Assembly: GCA_948567375.1 (NCBI GenBank)
Contig: OX419756.1
Location: 9,739,001 to 9,803,000, forward strand
Direction: 5' to 3'
From: Lunularia cruciata
Lineage: Eukaryota; Streptophyta; Marchantiopsida; Lunulariales; Lunulariaceae
Length of the DNA: 64,000 nt
The notes beneath the pieces were generated by a model. The model ran no database searches and was not told the origin of the DNA. It was given only the letters and a program-made list of their open reading frames with translations. Positions 11,834 through 24,017 of this stretch are shown here, in pieces. The position numbers and the translations under genes were made by a program. Numbering within the stretch: position 1 is the stretch's first letter; every line of letters begins with the position of its first letter.

Positions 11834-12544
11834 TATGAGTAGACTTGTCTCTCACTCAAGATAAACCCCTGATTGCTATTAAGGTAACACACCATGGACT
11901 AAGAAGGCAAAGAACCCAAATTCCATCATACTCCTCCAAGGTTGAAACTCAAAGGCACCTCCAAGACTCAAGAGATTGCTCACTAGAGAACCCAATGAGA
12001 GAGATAATTGTAAATGAAAAGATGATGAGTCCTTTCTTGTCCATAATTTATGTATTTTTGAAATAGTTACACACAAAATCCATCAATTACTAGAGTAACT
12101 CAAGTTATTAGGCTAAAAGTCATCTAAATAAAGTCATCTAAATAAAAAATCTAAAGGAATATTCAAACATATGGGAATAATCTTATGAGCATGTAATTGT
12201 ATCTTGACCCAAGAACAAAGTCAATGATTCCTTCATATAATCTATCTTTGGACTATAGAAAAATCCAAACCACAAAAGGCTAGTGGGCCCAAGAGTTCTT
12301 AGCTTTTTCCTCAAAGCAAAAACATATGAATAATAAAAAATCAATACATTAGAATCTAGAATAATGGTGCTCATTCTTTCAACTTTCTCTAAAGTAGGTT
12401 TACCTCTACCTTGGCTATGAATAACTCTAGCAAATAATAACTAATATAAAAACTTGGTTAAACTTCATAAAAATAACATCTTCAATTAATTGCAATACCA
12501 AACTTAATCTCTCTTTAGACCATATATGCACAATGGATGCTACA
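11834..12544 (-). mobile_element. Solo LTR or LTR remnant, family G
   Basis: This is the reverse complement of the family-G LTR at 32252-32943, aligning from TATGAGT (terminal CTCATA) to the other end, GGATGCTACA. It is about 711 bp and diverged. The flanks TATCT and AGACC do not match, so the target duplication is lost or the element was rearranged. Confidence 0.7.
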
Positions 12545-12760
12545 AGACCAATTGGCTAAGGAACTAGTGTAGAAACCAAAGTCTAAGGTTCAAACCTTGT
12601 TGCATACCATATTAATGGATGGTCTGATTTTGGCAAACTACTCTCAAAAAATTCAAAAAATTCAATAACTTGGATAGTCTCATACCAACAAGTTGGCTTG
12701 TTGGCTTTGTAGTCTCTCTAGCCCAACCCTATATCTCAAAATGAGACAAGGCTTCCTTTA

Positions 12761-13170
12761 ATGCCAATTTGAATGCTCTCCAGATTTGGTTAACCTTTGC
12801 CAAATTTGATAGACCTCCAAATTGTGCTGACCTCTACTAAATCTCACCCTAAATCAAGAATTCAAGAGGGTTGACACTCTTAAATTTAGCCAATCTAAAT
12901 TCTTTTTTTGGTCAAATCCTCCACCTTTGTTGCCAATTAAAACCTTCTCCAAATTTTTTCAACCTTTGCCAATCTAATACACTTTTGAGTTTGCCCAACC
13001 TCCACCAAATCTCACCCTAACTTAAGAATGTTAGAAGGTGTGCACCCCTAAATCTAGCCAATTCAAACTCCTTCTCCAAAATTTCCCCTTAATTTGGCTA
13101 ATTTTTCCAATTTGATAGTAGAGGACCTCTAAATTGCTAATTCATGCACATAGATTCTCAAATCTAACCT
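12761..13170. repeat. Imperfect long tandem repeat
   Basis: A segment beginning TGCCAATTTGAATGCTCTCC (12762) recurs at about 12931 and again at about 13057. The units share AACCTTTGCCAA, CAAATCTCACCCTAA and CTAGCCAAT-type phrases. Periods are about 170 and 126 bp, so the array is irregular. Confidence 0.5.
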
Positions 13171-13615
13171 CAATTTTGGTTTGACTCCAAACTAATGAGC
13201 ATTAATCACCAATTTGACCTTCCTACTCTCAAATCAATTCCCCAATCAAAAAATTTGGACATCCATAACCTCACGTTTTGGAAATTTGGGTAGCAATTTT
13301 GCACATAATCTACCTAAATGTCAAATCTCCAACAAAATCTGTAGTGCATCCAAGCACAATTCCTTCTCTTCAACTATCAAGCATAATTGAGCAACACAAC
13401 CAAAGGTGCAATTGATCCACCAGTTCTAGAAATACCACCAACACACATAGAATTCATACACCTAATTTCTCCTCTCACTTCTTTTGTATAATCAAGAGTC
13501 AAAATCAGAATTGAGATATCAAACTATATACACTATAATGAGTATTGATTACACTCATCAAGCCAAACCCGCTCTAACATAGAGAACCTTGGTTGCACTT
13601 GCTAACTCTATCCAC

Positions 13616-15136
13616 CATAGCCAAGAGCTGAAAAGCTCAACATAGAAGAAGTGAGCTCTTTGGATCTCCACTTTGAAGTATACCTTTCTTTGAGAAGGCT
13701 AAGGAATCCAACACTAATGGCATATTTGATAATTTTGACGGTAGCTTTGATTGTGTAATAAAAAATCCTAATGTATTAGATAACCATAATTAAGGAGTCC
13801 ATGAATTGCTATTAATATGGTGTTGATCTTTGAGAAACATCTAACTCTGGAAGACCTTTTGTTGAATGTGCAAAGAATATTGTATATATTGACATTCATA
13901 AAGTATTCTTCTGGCGGCCATTATGTAGAAGCTTTGGTATAAGATAGAGAGAATGAGTGACTTGAGGAGAGAATAAGAAATTAAAAGAGTGAATGAGAGA
14001 ATTCCCTTTGTATTGTTATACTTGATGGTGCATAATACCAAATTTCCCATCCTTGAAGCACATGATGGATAAAAAAAATATTACTAGAGGTATTTCCTAG
14101 GTGAAAGACAAGACTAGCAATATATTACATTCTTTTGTTGTCAATAGCTCTCTAGAATGAGTGTGTACATGTATTGAGTGCAATTCTACATTCACCAAAA
14201 GGAGGTCATGAGAGCTCACATATTGAGAAATCTTGGGGAAGAGAGAACCAACCTTGTGTTGGAGAATGAGGATGAATTTTTCTATGCTATAGTCCACCAT
14301 AATGTTTTAAGGTGATAATGTTTGTCTTGTGCACTTAAGAAAGATGGTCAATTTTCAGGTTGAATGAATTTTTATTTTCTAGATTGAGTTCATATGTCTA
14401 TTTGATTTAAAAATTTTGATTATAATCAAAGGAAATTTGTGCAACAAACAGCAAAGAGATCATGGATGAGCTACAAGGTATAGGTTCTAAAATTCATTAT
14501 CCAAAAAGGTCCAAAGTTGAGTGAGTTAATATAGGAAAAGTGCTACTGCCGGATGTTTTTCATAGAGTCTACCATTTTCACTATATTTCACCACTAAGCA
14601 TAAAACTTTGTAAATTTTACATGGAAAGATAGGCTGATTGGTGCCATAGATAGTAGAAAGATATCAGATTTGAGATTATGAAATAGCTTTTTAAAGTGAA
14701 GGGGTACTTCTCCTAAATGTATAATTTGGGTCAAAGGAGGATTTTGGTGATTTCTCCCAATTGGGTGGACCAATTCAACTAGATTTTATGAACATGTATT
14801 TGAAATGATTAAAGAGTAGTGTGCATAATGTTAGAGTCTAGAGTTCAAAAGAGATAGAGTTCTGAGTGCAAAAAGTTTTAAGGGGTTCATGTTGAGTGTT
14901 TGAGAGTGTTTTCTTGACCTTTTAAAAAAGATCATGATTATAAAAAGTGATGGAAAGAAATGAAGACTTGAGTTGTGAGGTGATGCAAAGTTTCTTTTGG
15001 ACTTGAGATTATCATTTCTATCATTACTCAAAAGAGAGAGAGAGAGATAGTCTAAAATAGAGTTTGAGGAGGGTCCAATAAAGACCCATGTATATTTCTG
15101 CATCTTTGCAAAAGTTGGTGTGCAAGTGTTACAATT
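13616..15136. other. Unassigned sequence
   Basis: No gene supported. A short GA run (GAGAGAGAGAGAGATAG) lies near 15033-15050. Frames are short and match nothing I know. Confidence 0.45.
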
Positions 15137-15914
15137 TGTAATACCAATAGCTAGCCATATGATCTAGAGATGAAATTTGGTTTGGTAATGTCTTAGAGGA
15201 TGTTATAAATGATGGACTAAGTATATCAGGCAGAGGTATTACCAAAAGAGTACTTCTACTAATAGGCCAAAAACCGGAACATGCTTGAAGACTTCAGAAT
15301 CAATAGCTAAACATATGATCTAAAGGTAGAATTTTGGTTGGTGACATCTAGAAGGATGGTACACATAATGGATAAAGTAGATCAGGTAGTGGTGTTACCA
15401 AAAATGCACTTCTACTGATAGATCAGAAACCAAAATAGGCCTGAAAACTTCAAAGGCAATTTTGGAGGCCTAAACGGATGAATTAGGCCTCAAAAATGCA
15501 CAGATTCCCCCTCCCCCACCCCCCTTACCCCTCCTCTCCTCCCTCCTCCCCCCCCATCCCCTCCTCGGAGGAAAGGTTGAACTTCTCCCCCTTGGTTTTT
15601 CTCATCAAGAGCTTTCCAATGGTACCTCACCCATGTGATTTTGAGATTCCTACAAGAAGATTCTCTAGATTCCTTTTGGTCAAAGCCTGTTTGACCAACC
15701 AGATGGGACTATCACACATCCAACCAAGTAATGTAAGGGTGGAGCTTGCTGATAGGTCACTTGTCCATGTACCTAATCCTATGGTGGAGCATCCTTGGAG
15801 GAGATCCTCTTTGGCTATATAATAAAGAGAAGGTGTTCCCTTGGAGCACCAAAGTTTGAGTGTGAAACCCTTGTTTTCTCTTTTTTGTTTCTCTACTATC
15901 CTCAGAATATTACA
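15137..15914 (+). mobile_element. Solo LTR, family 2 (two-unit U3) with perfect target duplication
   Basis: It starts TGTAATACC, ends ATATTACA, and is flanked on both sides by CAATT (15132-15136 and 15915-15919). Length is 778 bp. Two U3 units begin at about 15143 and 15298. The inverted TTGACC pair is at 15678-15696 and the TATA box (CTATATAATA) at 15815-15824. A C-rich run at 15508-15560 is expanded relative to other copies. Confidence 0.92.
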
Positions 15915-15919
15915 CAATT

Positions 15920-17150
15920 GTAAGGAGAGGAGGCCACAACACTAAGCTTACACATCCAAAGGCAAAAGGGTCCAAGAGAAGAGGGGTATACTTGATCTTG
16001 GGTTGCATGTTCGACCTTCTATCCAAGGGGAGGACATAGAGAAGGAGTTGATCTCGTGCCCAGATTGTGGAGTGGAGAGAGTTCATAGAGGACATGAGGA
16101 CCCTAAATTTGTGGTGGAGAGCTTTGGAGGAAGACTAGACCCATCATTGAGAAGGGAGGTAAAGAGAGGATTTAATTCAACAAGAGCAAGAAGAAAGGGA
16201 AGTCATCTATGGAGGTAGGGGTGGTGGAGACTACATTAAAAGATTCTTGCAACAAAAAATCTAATATTGAGGTGAGGTTGGATGATACACTCTCACAAAT
16301 GTGCTAGTAGGTGGTGATTCAATAGTTAATGCAAAATTTGAATACTTAAAAAGAAAGGTTGAGATTGAAGATTTCTAGACCAGTAGAGTTTAGTATTAGC
16401 ATGGCTAACAAGAAACCGGTTCTATCTTTAGGGTTCATAGACAAGAGACTTGTTGTAGTCATAGATATTCAAATGCAAGTGTCTCTTATGCACAAAAATA
16501 TTCAAGTTATGAACTCCTACATTGAGAGCCTTGGTTGAGACAAGCTAGCATTATTGATAGACGGCACAAGGGATATCTTAGGATAGGCTCAAAGAACTAT
16601 AAGGTCAAGGTGCCACTAATCAACTCTAAGGAAGAGATCTATGATTTGGATACATCAAGTGATGGAGTGAAGAAGGAAGTTACTTGAAGATGGACATAGA
16701 AATAGAGACACAAGAAAGCTCATCATAATAGGATATAGATTCAAAGAAAATACCTTGGGTGTGAGTGTGATAGATCTCATACTTGAAGCTCAAGTTCCTA
16801 AGGGTCCAAAGAAATCCTTGATAAAGAATATATTGAAAAAAGGATTTCCATTCTCAAATATGGTGAGAAGATGACCTTGTAAGAGAAAGCAAGATTTGAA
16901 GGAATCTCTTGTAAATAAATCCATGTCTTTACCTTTAGCTGTAGTGATATAAATAGGGTAACCTTGGAATAACATCATCTTGAGTCAGAGAAGAAAGCTA
17001 AACCTATTTGGCAATAATATAGAATATCCAACCACCAATAGCAATAGTTTTCAAGGAGGAGAAAGAGAAGCTTGAGGAAGAGGCTTCATCTATGAGAGGG
17101 AGAATTCAAAATAGGTCTCTCTTGTTGTGATAGGGAAGAAAAAGGACTAG
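15920..17150 (+). pseudogene. Probable upstream part of old Ty3/gypsy element E
   Basis: No motif is certain. The frame at 16003-16218 contains a CPDCG motif. The sequence runs directly into an RT remnant in the same direction, so gag or protease sequence is plausible but not shown. Confidence 0.3.
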
Positions 17151-17810
17151 AAGTTGAAAGTGTGTATTGACTACAAGAAGCTCAATGCAATGACAAGAAG
17201 TTCTACCTTTCTTTGACAATATTTTGGAGGATGTTGTAGGCCATGAATGATATACCTTTGGAGATATTTATAATGGCTATAACCAAATAATTACTACTTC
17301 AAAACATTAACAATTGATAACTTTCACTGCACCTTGGGGGATGTTTTCCTTTCAAGTAATGCACTTTGATCTTTTAAATGCTTTAGCAACTTTTCAAAGG
17401 TTCATGACACAAGTTTTGAACCATTTTTTGGAAAATTTGTGGGAGATTCATTTAAGATTTATGTGTTATGGGAGCAAAGAAGAGGAATTTGGTCACTATA
17501 TCAAAGAGTTACAAAGATTACATGAAGCTAATGCTTCATTAAATCTAAGAAGTGGATTTTTTAGTGCAAATAAGTCCTTTGTTATTACACATAATGCTTA
17601 AGGAGAGTGTAGTTGTTGAGTTAGAGAAGGTGAAAAGGATATGCAAACCACCATTTCTTACCAACATGTCAAAGTTGAGATCTTTCCTAAGAATTGTAAA
17701 TCTTATTGAAGGTTTATCTTCTCTCTCCCACATTAAACTCATTTCTCACATAAAGCTCATGGTTGATCCTTTTAATGAGAAAAGGAGTAAATTATGCAGT
17801 TTTTCTAGAG
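17151..17810 (+). pseudogene. Element E: reverse transcriptase remnant (Ty3/gypsy)
   Basis: Broken frames retain ordered RT motifs: KVCIDYKKLNAMT at about 17157-17195, then GYNQI-like codons near 17277, TFTAPWGMFSFQVMHFDLLN at 17320-17380 followed by ATFQRF, and LRSFLRIVN at about 17680. The YVDD region is destroyed: at 17450-17475 it reads RFMCYGSKEEE where the family has a DD motif. Stops and shifts show that it is dead. The lineage is unclear, but it differs from the chromoviruses elsewhere in the window and resembles plant Tat/Athila-type polymerases. RT sequence stops near 17810, and the RNase H follows only at about 21395, after a 3.5-kb insertion. Confidence 0.75.
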
Positions 17811-18069
17811 ATAATTATGGTGCACATATTTATTTTAAACTATTTTAGGTTTTTTTTCTAATTTTTGTAAACATGAGATGTGTTATTTTCTTATTCAAAC
17901 AGAGAAACCTTTGTGTTTTTTATCCATCTCCTTACATGTGAAGGTATGAAAAATTAGGCTAGGACATGACAAAGGAATGGACATGAAGAAGGGTCAAGTA
18001 TGAAGCATTGACCAAGCCAAAGAGGAAGGGTACAAAAGCTCTTCACCCAAAGAGAGAAACAAAGACCAT

Positions 18070-20530
18070 ACTATAAGTTTAACGGTGGCACTACCTAAGC
18101 AAAGAACTATTGCCAAGGACCATTAGTGCTTGTTAAAGATTTCTTACATGAGAATAGTGATAACTCACCTAATGAAGACCGTTGGTCAAAGAACCCTAAT
18201 AATAAAATTAGGTGTAAGGCAAGTAATTTTCTCTTTTGCAAGAACTTTCTTGCAAACAAATTCATTTTCTGCAAGAAAACTTTTTAGTCCAACCCAAAGA
18301 GTGAATATTATGTTAGCATTCTTTGGAATGGAAAATTCTTTGTGTTAGTAAATTATTTGATCAAAAAATAGTGAGAGGAGAACAAGTGATGAGAAGGATT
18401 GTAGCAAGGATCTTCTACTACCCAATTGTGGATAAGTGGGGCATATATCAGAAATAAACTTCTCCAAAACCTTCTTGCTTTGGAACTAGGATCTTATTTG
18501 ACTATCTATGGTGCAAAAAATGAGGAGTAGAAACCAAGAAATTGGTAATCTGAGAGGTAACCCAAAGGGATGGAGTGAGGAGCACTGGAGGATAGTCCTT
18601 AGGTTAGATGCAATTAGTTTGAGTGAATTACATTGGATAATAAGTTTGGGGAGATGGGTGAAGAAGTAAACGCTAGAATTTTAGAGACCTTTGAAGAGGC
18701 TTGAAATATGGGTACCGGCTAGAGGGCCATCTGTTACAAGGGACAGAACCAAAGAGCAATTGTGGTCTTTTTTAATAAAGTTGTTCTACCCAAAGAAGAA
18801 AACCTACTTAGCAATCAACCAGGCCATCTTCTTTCACTAGGTGTATGAGGGAGCTATAGTGAACTAGGAAAATATGTTTATTGGCATACTAGATTAAAGA
18901 TTTAGGAGTTGGAGGAGGAAAGAAATATTACATACTTGGCTCCATTTTCCATACACTTCTATATGGGACTTGATGTATTGAGCAACAAAGAGTGCAAGAA
19001 ATTCCCACATCCTTTCTACTTAGAGAATTACTTCAAAGTACAACCTAAAGGACATGAAGTTCCATGAGCAATGATAGAAGAGTTTGCTAGTAGCAAGAAG
19101 TTTGCTATCATAAGTAACTTTGTGGAGATGAAGATGGTGGAAAATTCCCTAGATAAAAAGAGAGCCATCCCTTCAAACCATAGCGCCTTGCAAAGAAGGT
19201 GAACTAAATCCACAGGTAATATACATAAGAGGAAGCTTCCTCTTTGTTCTCTTTGAACAAAGAGGAAGCTAATGAAGAAGAGATCACCCTCCAAGATACC
19301 AAAATTACATCAGCAAGAGGAGACAAGTATGGATATGAAAATTGTGCATTGTAGGGGGAGGAGCAACCCAAAGAAAACTAGCAAGCCAAAGATCAAGACA
19401 ATCTAGAAGATCTTTAGACTGAAGATCTTGCAAGCCCAAGACCCTTGGGTCCATCCAATAAAGAATAAGGAATTGATACACAAAGAGCAAAATGTGGATG
19501 TTAAAATGTGGATGTTAAAAGAAGAACCAATCATCACCAAAGTACATCGAGAAGAAGAATCTGTTTCTATGCAAGAGCAAATAAAAGTGGTAGTTGATGG
19601 AGCAACATTCTTAGTCAACTCAATTTATCTAGTGATAAAGTGTTTGTAGATGATGATGCCTTTGTATAAGGATGAGTGGCTAGTAATAGTAGACTATGTA
19701 TTCTTAGGCAAATGAAATGCATACAAATGAATTTGCAAATAAGGATAAGAATGAGAATAGGGAGGAATTAGAAAGAAGTAGAAAGTTGTACAAAAAGGAA
19801 TGCAGGAAGTTCAATGCCTTTGTGTAAGAGAACCATGATGTGAAGAGGCAAAACACTTCATTGATAGTAGACCAAAAGACCTATGAAAAAGACCTCCAAA
19901 GATTGCAAGGTGATTTGAGAGCTCTTTGGCTAGAAGGCAAGCAGAAGTAGTAGAGGTACAAAGAGGAGCTATAGAACTTAGATATAGAAGTGGAACACAT
20001 ACAAAGAGACATGGAGTAGGAACAAGAAATGGTTGCCACCCTGCAAACAATGATGGAAGAATACAAGAAGGAGGTAAGTCTTTGACTAGAAGTCCTACAA
20101 GGGAAGATACAAAAGGAGAAGGAAGAGCAAGTTGCAGACCAATTAAAGATAGTAGAGGAAGTCACCATAGAAGTTTGAGGCCTATACACCACTCCAAAGG
20201 AAGTAGAGGCAAAGATACTCCAGGCCGTGGAAGATCTTTGGGACCACCTAGTATCCCTTGCCAAAGAAGCAACAAAGGGAAGAATGACAAAGACTAAGTT
20301 GCTTGAGTTGAAGCTACAAATGAAAACTCTTAGTACAAAGACATATGAAGACCCAAGGATAGATTGGTTGCTTAAGGAACATGTAGATAGGAAATTTACT
20401 ATGTCTTGGTATACTTTACTGTTAAAGATAGCAAATTGCAAGGAGAGAATTGAACTTCTCCTTAAAGCAATCAGAGGCAAAGGTAATAGTATTTTGTGCC
20501 AAATAATTCTTCACAAAGTAAATTCTTATT
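18070..20530 (+). pseudogene. Unidentified repeat, copy 2: decayed coiled-coil protein frame
   Basis: Homologous to 1736-5310 on the other strand. I do not recognise the family. The reading moves between frames with many stops. The first part (18130-18330) encodes short patches such as EYYVSILWNGKFF. The middle (18890-19010) encodes ELEEE, IHFYMG, NKECKKFP. The last 850 bp (about 19690-20530) are rich in Glu, Lys, Leu and Gln with heptad-like spacing. It sits inside element E, between its RT and RNase H, so it arrived by insertion. No polymerase or integrase is seen, which fits a non-autonomous element or an internally deleted one. Confidence 0.55.
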
Positions 20531-21394
20531 AGTTGTAGATTCTTTATAGTAAGGATCTTTGGAGTAGGAAGATATTCAAAGGTGACCAAATAGGAGGTTT
20601 CTTTGGAGCAAAATTTAAATATTTCCAAGACACATGGATAGTAATTAGTGGTGTATGGGTAAGTAGGATAGGACAAGAAAAGATGATAAAATATTCAATA
20701 TACAATACAAATGCAAGCAAGAGCAATCTTGATAGATCTTTGTACAACTTGAATCATAAAATTTCTTTGAATCCAAGTAGCAGATACTGTTTAAGGTTTC
20801 AATCCAATGTAAATTTTCATTTAGTCAGTCAAAGATGAATAAATTAAAAGAGCAAAAAGCTCTTTATCACTTAGCTTAATTTCAAGTATTAGTATCAAGT
20901 ATTTGTTAATTTGTAGTTGGAGTGTTGAGTTTGCATGCATCACTAGTATTTGTGGGTAGGATGTGTGATCCCTAGTAATTCCTTTGGAGCAATACCTTGA
21001 TGGGTCTTAGCTAACTATAGGGTTGATAGTACTTGATGGAAATGAACATGAAGAATAGTCATTAATCAAAAGATCTTTGGGAAAAGACATGCCTTCTAGG
21101 AAGGTAGAACATGATCTTCAAGTAGGTGAATTAGTGAATTAGTTTCTTTTTAGTTGACTAGATAATCACATTCAAAGCTTAATTGTAATTGATCTTTAGT
21201 GACCATCATTTTTTTCCCATTTGCCATAGTGCACCTTTATGGTGACATTATATCTTTTAGGAGTGGTTCTTGCCCAAGAGGTTGAATAGGTAATAGTAAA
21301 GAACTGCAGTTTGTGATACTTCTCTTCTAATCTAGCCATTTCTTATCCATATCCTCATGGGAACAACTTGTTTTTTTTTAAATATACTGCATTT
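20531..21394. repeat. 3' flank of copy 2, including a segment shared with copy 1's 5' flank
   Basis: Positions 21225-21335 match the reverse complement of 5370-5480. The rest is not coding. Together with the copy-1 arrangement this suggests a terminal repeat of the unidentified element, but the exact ends are not visible. Confidence 0.45.
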
Positions 21395-21905
21395 TGGTTA
21401 ACACTAGGATGACACATTTTTTGTAGCCTTTGAGGAGTTGAAGAAAGCTCTTACCATTATGCCTATTTTAGCTAAGTTTGATTGGATGAAAAATTTCATC
21501 ACTTACATAGATTTATCTAATGTAGCAATTGGGTGTACTCTTTAGCCAAAATGATGATATAAGGCATGATATCTTATTGCTTATACTAGTAGTTAGATGG
21601 TTTTTGCAAGAAAGAACTACTGTATCATAGGAGGATTCAAACCCTAAGTAGGCTAAAAGCCTACATAGCATTGGAGAGGTTTAGTGGCAATCTTTGCTTG
21701 AGAAAATTTACGCATTACAAGGTGATTTGGCAAGTTGACCATTCTCAAATGATCATAAAGCATATCTTCAAAAAGTAAACTAAAGAAGGGAGGATTGCTC
21801 AATAGAAGATACTCTAATCAAAGCATTACTATATAACTTTTGATCGCCCAAGCAAGAAATATGCTAAAGTAGATATGATAACTTCAGCATATGATGAAGA
21901 AGGAG
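21395..21905 (+). pseudogene. Element E: RNase H remnant
   Basis: Decayed frames keep the start of the Ty3/gypsy RNase H: AFEELKKALTIMPIL at about 21426-21470, then YIDLSNVAIGCTL at about 21507-21545, and VDHSQMIIKHIF at about 21735. It is the continuation of the RT at 17151-17810 on the same strand and is followed, after a solo LTR, by integrase. Confidence 0.7.
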
Positions 21906-21911
21906 AACCTA

Positions 21912-22466
21912 TTGTAATGTTTTGAGGACAAGAAAATCCCCAAGAGAAACAAAATAGAAGAAACACAATGCTTCAGCCTTCCATACTCTGATGCACCAAA
22001 TGAACAAATTGTCTTTATTATATAGTTAAGAAGATCCTCTCAAAGGAAGCTCCACCCTTAGATTGGATGTATGGATTGGTGATATGTCAGCAAGCTCCAC
22101 CGTTACATTAGTTACATGGATGGGTGATAAGTCAGTCATTGTTGTATCTGGTTGGTCAAACAAGTTTGACCAGAGGGAATCTTTAGGGAATATTCCTATA
22201 GGAATTTCAGGACCTTATGGGTGAGGTAACACCCTTATGTTGCCAAGGCAAGTAATCTTTCAATTTTTAAGGCCTAATTCATTGTTTTAGGCATCCAAAA
22301 TTGGCTCTAAAGTTCTTAGAGTGTTTTCGGCCTCTACCCTATTATTGGAAGTACTCTTTTGGTGACACCTCTATCTTATCTCTTTAGAACATCATATGTA
22401 GCATCCTTTTAAATATTGCCAAGCCAATTTCCACTCTATGTAATATGTCTAGAAAATGGTATTACA
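21912..22466 (-). mobile_element. Solo LTR, family 2 (one-unit U3) with perfect target duplication
   Basis: It starts TGTAATG, ends GGTATTACA, and is flanked by CCTAT on both sides (21907-21911 and 22467-22471). Length is 555 bp. It carries one U3 unit and an intact inverted TTGACC pair at 22154-22171. It splits the RNase H-integrase junction of element E. Confidence 0.92.
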
Positions 22467-22471
22467 CCTAT

Positions 22472-23275
22472 CAGTTACAATATTTTTTAATGAGGATCTA
22501 TTGAATATCAAGTTGGAAGAGATTCTGAAGGAGTATAAGAAGATTTGGGACTTTGTCTCAAGAGAAGGATTTCCAAAAGTTATATGCAAAAGAGAGAGGA
22601 ATGCCTTAGAAAAATGGTGTAAAGCCTTTACTATTATAAAGAAGATTTTATTTCACCAAGGTGTTGATGGGTTGTATTGGAGGGTAGTGTGCAAGGAGTA
22701 ATCAATAAAGCTTTAATGGTCCTATATGTAGAGATCACTTTGAAAGATGACAACCATCAAGATTTTTAATGGAGGATATAAGAGGATTATTTCCAAAGAT
22801 TTCCTTAATTTTTTTAAGACTTGCGATGTTTTGCCAAGCCTTTGCAAAAAAACCAAGTGTTCTTACCCCACTACTTAAGATGTTAGTGCCATGACCATTT
22901 GACAAGTGAGATATTGACTTTGTAGAGTCTTCCATGCAACAATGTTTACATTGCAGTGCAACAATGTTTACATTGTATAAATTACTTGACCAAGTGGGTC
23001 AAGACCTTTGAAGGCCATCAACAAATCTCAAGGCAGAAGATGTCTATATAAGAATATCATTGCTTGATTTGGTTGTCTTTTGGATATTGTATCATATCAT
23101 GGAGGAGGATTTATTAAAAGCATGACCATACCTATGTGTGATTACTTCTCCATCTAATATAGGGTTACAACATCATACAAGCTAGATACAAATGGGCTTG
23201 TAGAGAAGACAAAATTTGCACTACAAGCAAAAAGAGAAGAGTATGTTATCATTGATTGTCTTAGTAGCCTAGTTT
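22472..23275 (+). pseudogene. Element E: integrase remnant, N-terminal and core part
   Basis: Frames shifted relative to one another give a GGYKRIISKDFLNFFKTCDVL patch near 22765-22830 (integrase zinc-finger region), an LTKWV-like patch near 22985, and SYKLDTNGLVEKTK near 23175-23220 (the NGxVE motif around the catalytic Glu). Heavily decayed. Confidence 0.65.
22936..22975. repeat. Tandem pair of a palindromic 18-mer
   Basis: GCAACAATGTTTACATTG occurs at 22936-22953 and again at 22958-22975 (22-bp period). Each contains the palindrome CAATGTTTACATTG-type core. It is a local duplication inside the decayed integrase of element E. Confidence 0.85.
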
Positions 23276-24010
23276 GACAATTGTCCTTCTCATCAACTCT
23301 GAATTGAGTATGGTTGGATCTATAATCTTAGCATGGATTCTTTGTAGTTGCAATATTTGCATCAACATGGTGGTCTTTCTACTATCAAATATTTATTATT
23401 ACCTTTTGTGTCTTCTTCACTACTATAAGACATTAATTATTACTTTTTTTGCTTCTTCACCACTATTGCAATTGTAACCAATTTGGTTTAGACCTTGATG
23501 TTGCAACTCAATATTTATTTAATCATGGAGCTAGGTTAATTGAGATACTTACACAAGGACAAGACAGTCTAATTCAGATTGAAAAAAATTTGTGGTTATT
23601 TATGCAATTGCCAAGGTTACTTAGCCAATGATATAATCCAATTCCCTATCAGAAACAACTAGAGTGCCAAAGCAGAAATGCCTTTGTTATGTTTCTTGGA
23701 TTAATGATATTTATTTCAAGTATAGGCTTATGGGATTTTATCTCTTTTCAAGTACCCCTTTTGTAAATGGCATCTCTCATTTATGCTACTCAAGTTTCCA
23801 TCACCTCTAATGGTTGAAATAGCTTGCAAAATCTAACAACCTATACTTTGATATTTTTCACTAATATTTTTATTTTTATTTTTGACATGGGCTCTTGGCT
23901 GGTTTTTGTTTGCAATGTCTATGTTGCATTTGGTGTGCATGTGGTTTTATTTACAACTCTTTTTTTCTTTACCACCGAATTTATGTTTTCTGAGGATGTT
24001 TATATGGAAG
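23276..24010. other. Probable insertion within the integrase of element E
   Basis: Integrase homology stops near 23276 and resumes near 24018. The 735 bp between has no recognised coding motif. It contains a short direct duplication (about 23380-23465; phrases like TTATTAC and CTTCTTCAC repeated). I could not define its ends. Confidence 0.4.
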
Positions 24011-24017
24011 GAGCCAA

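Noticed and set aside
15496-15822. A 108-codon open frame on the plus strand
   Set aside because: It lies wholly inside the solo LTR at 15137-15914 and spans a C-rich expansion.
19881-20480. A 199-codon open frame on the minus strand
   Set aside because: It is antisense to the Glu/Lys-rich coiled-coil frame of copy 2. The Ser/Phe/Cys-rich composition is what an antisense of GAA/AAG codons gives.
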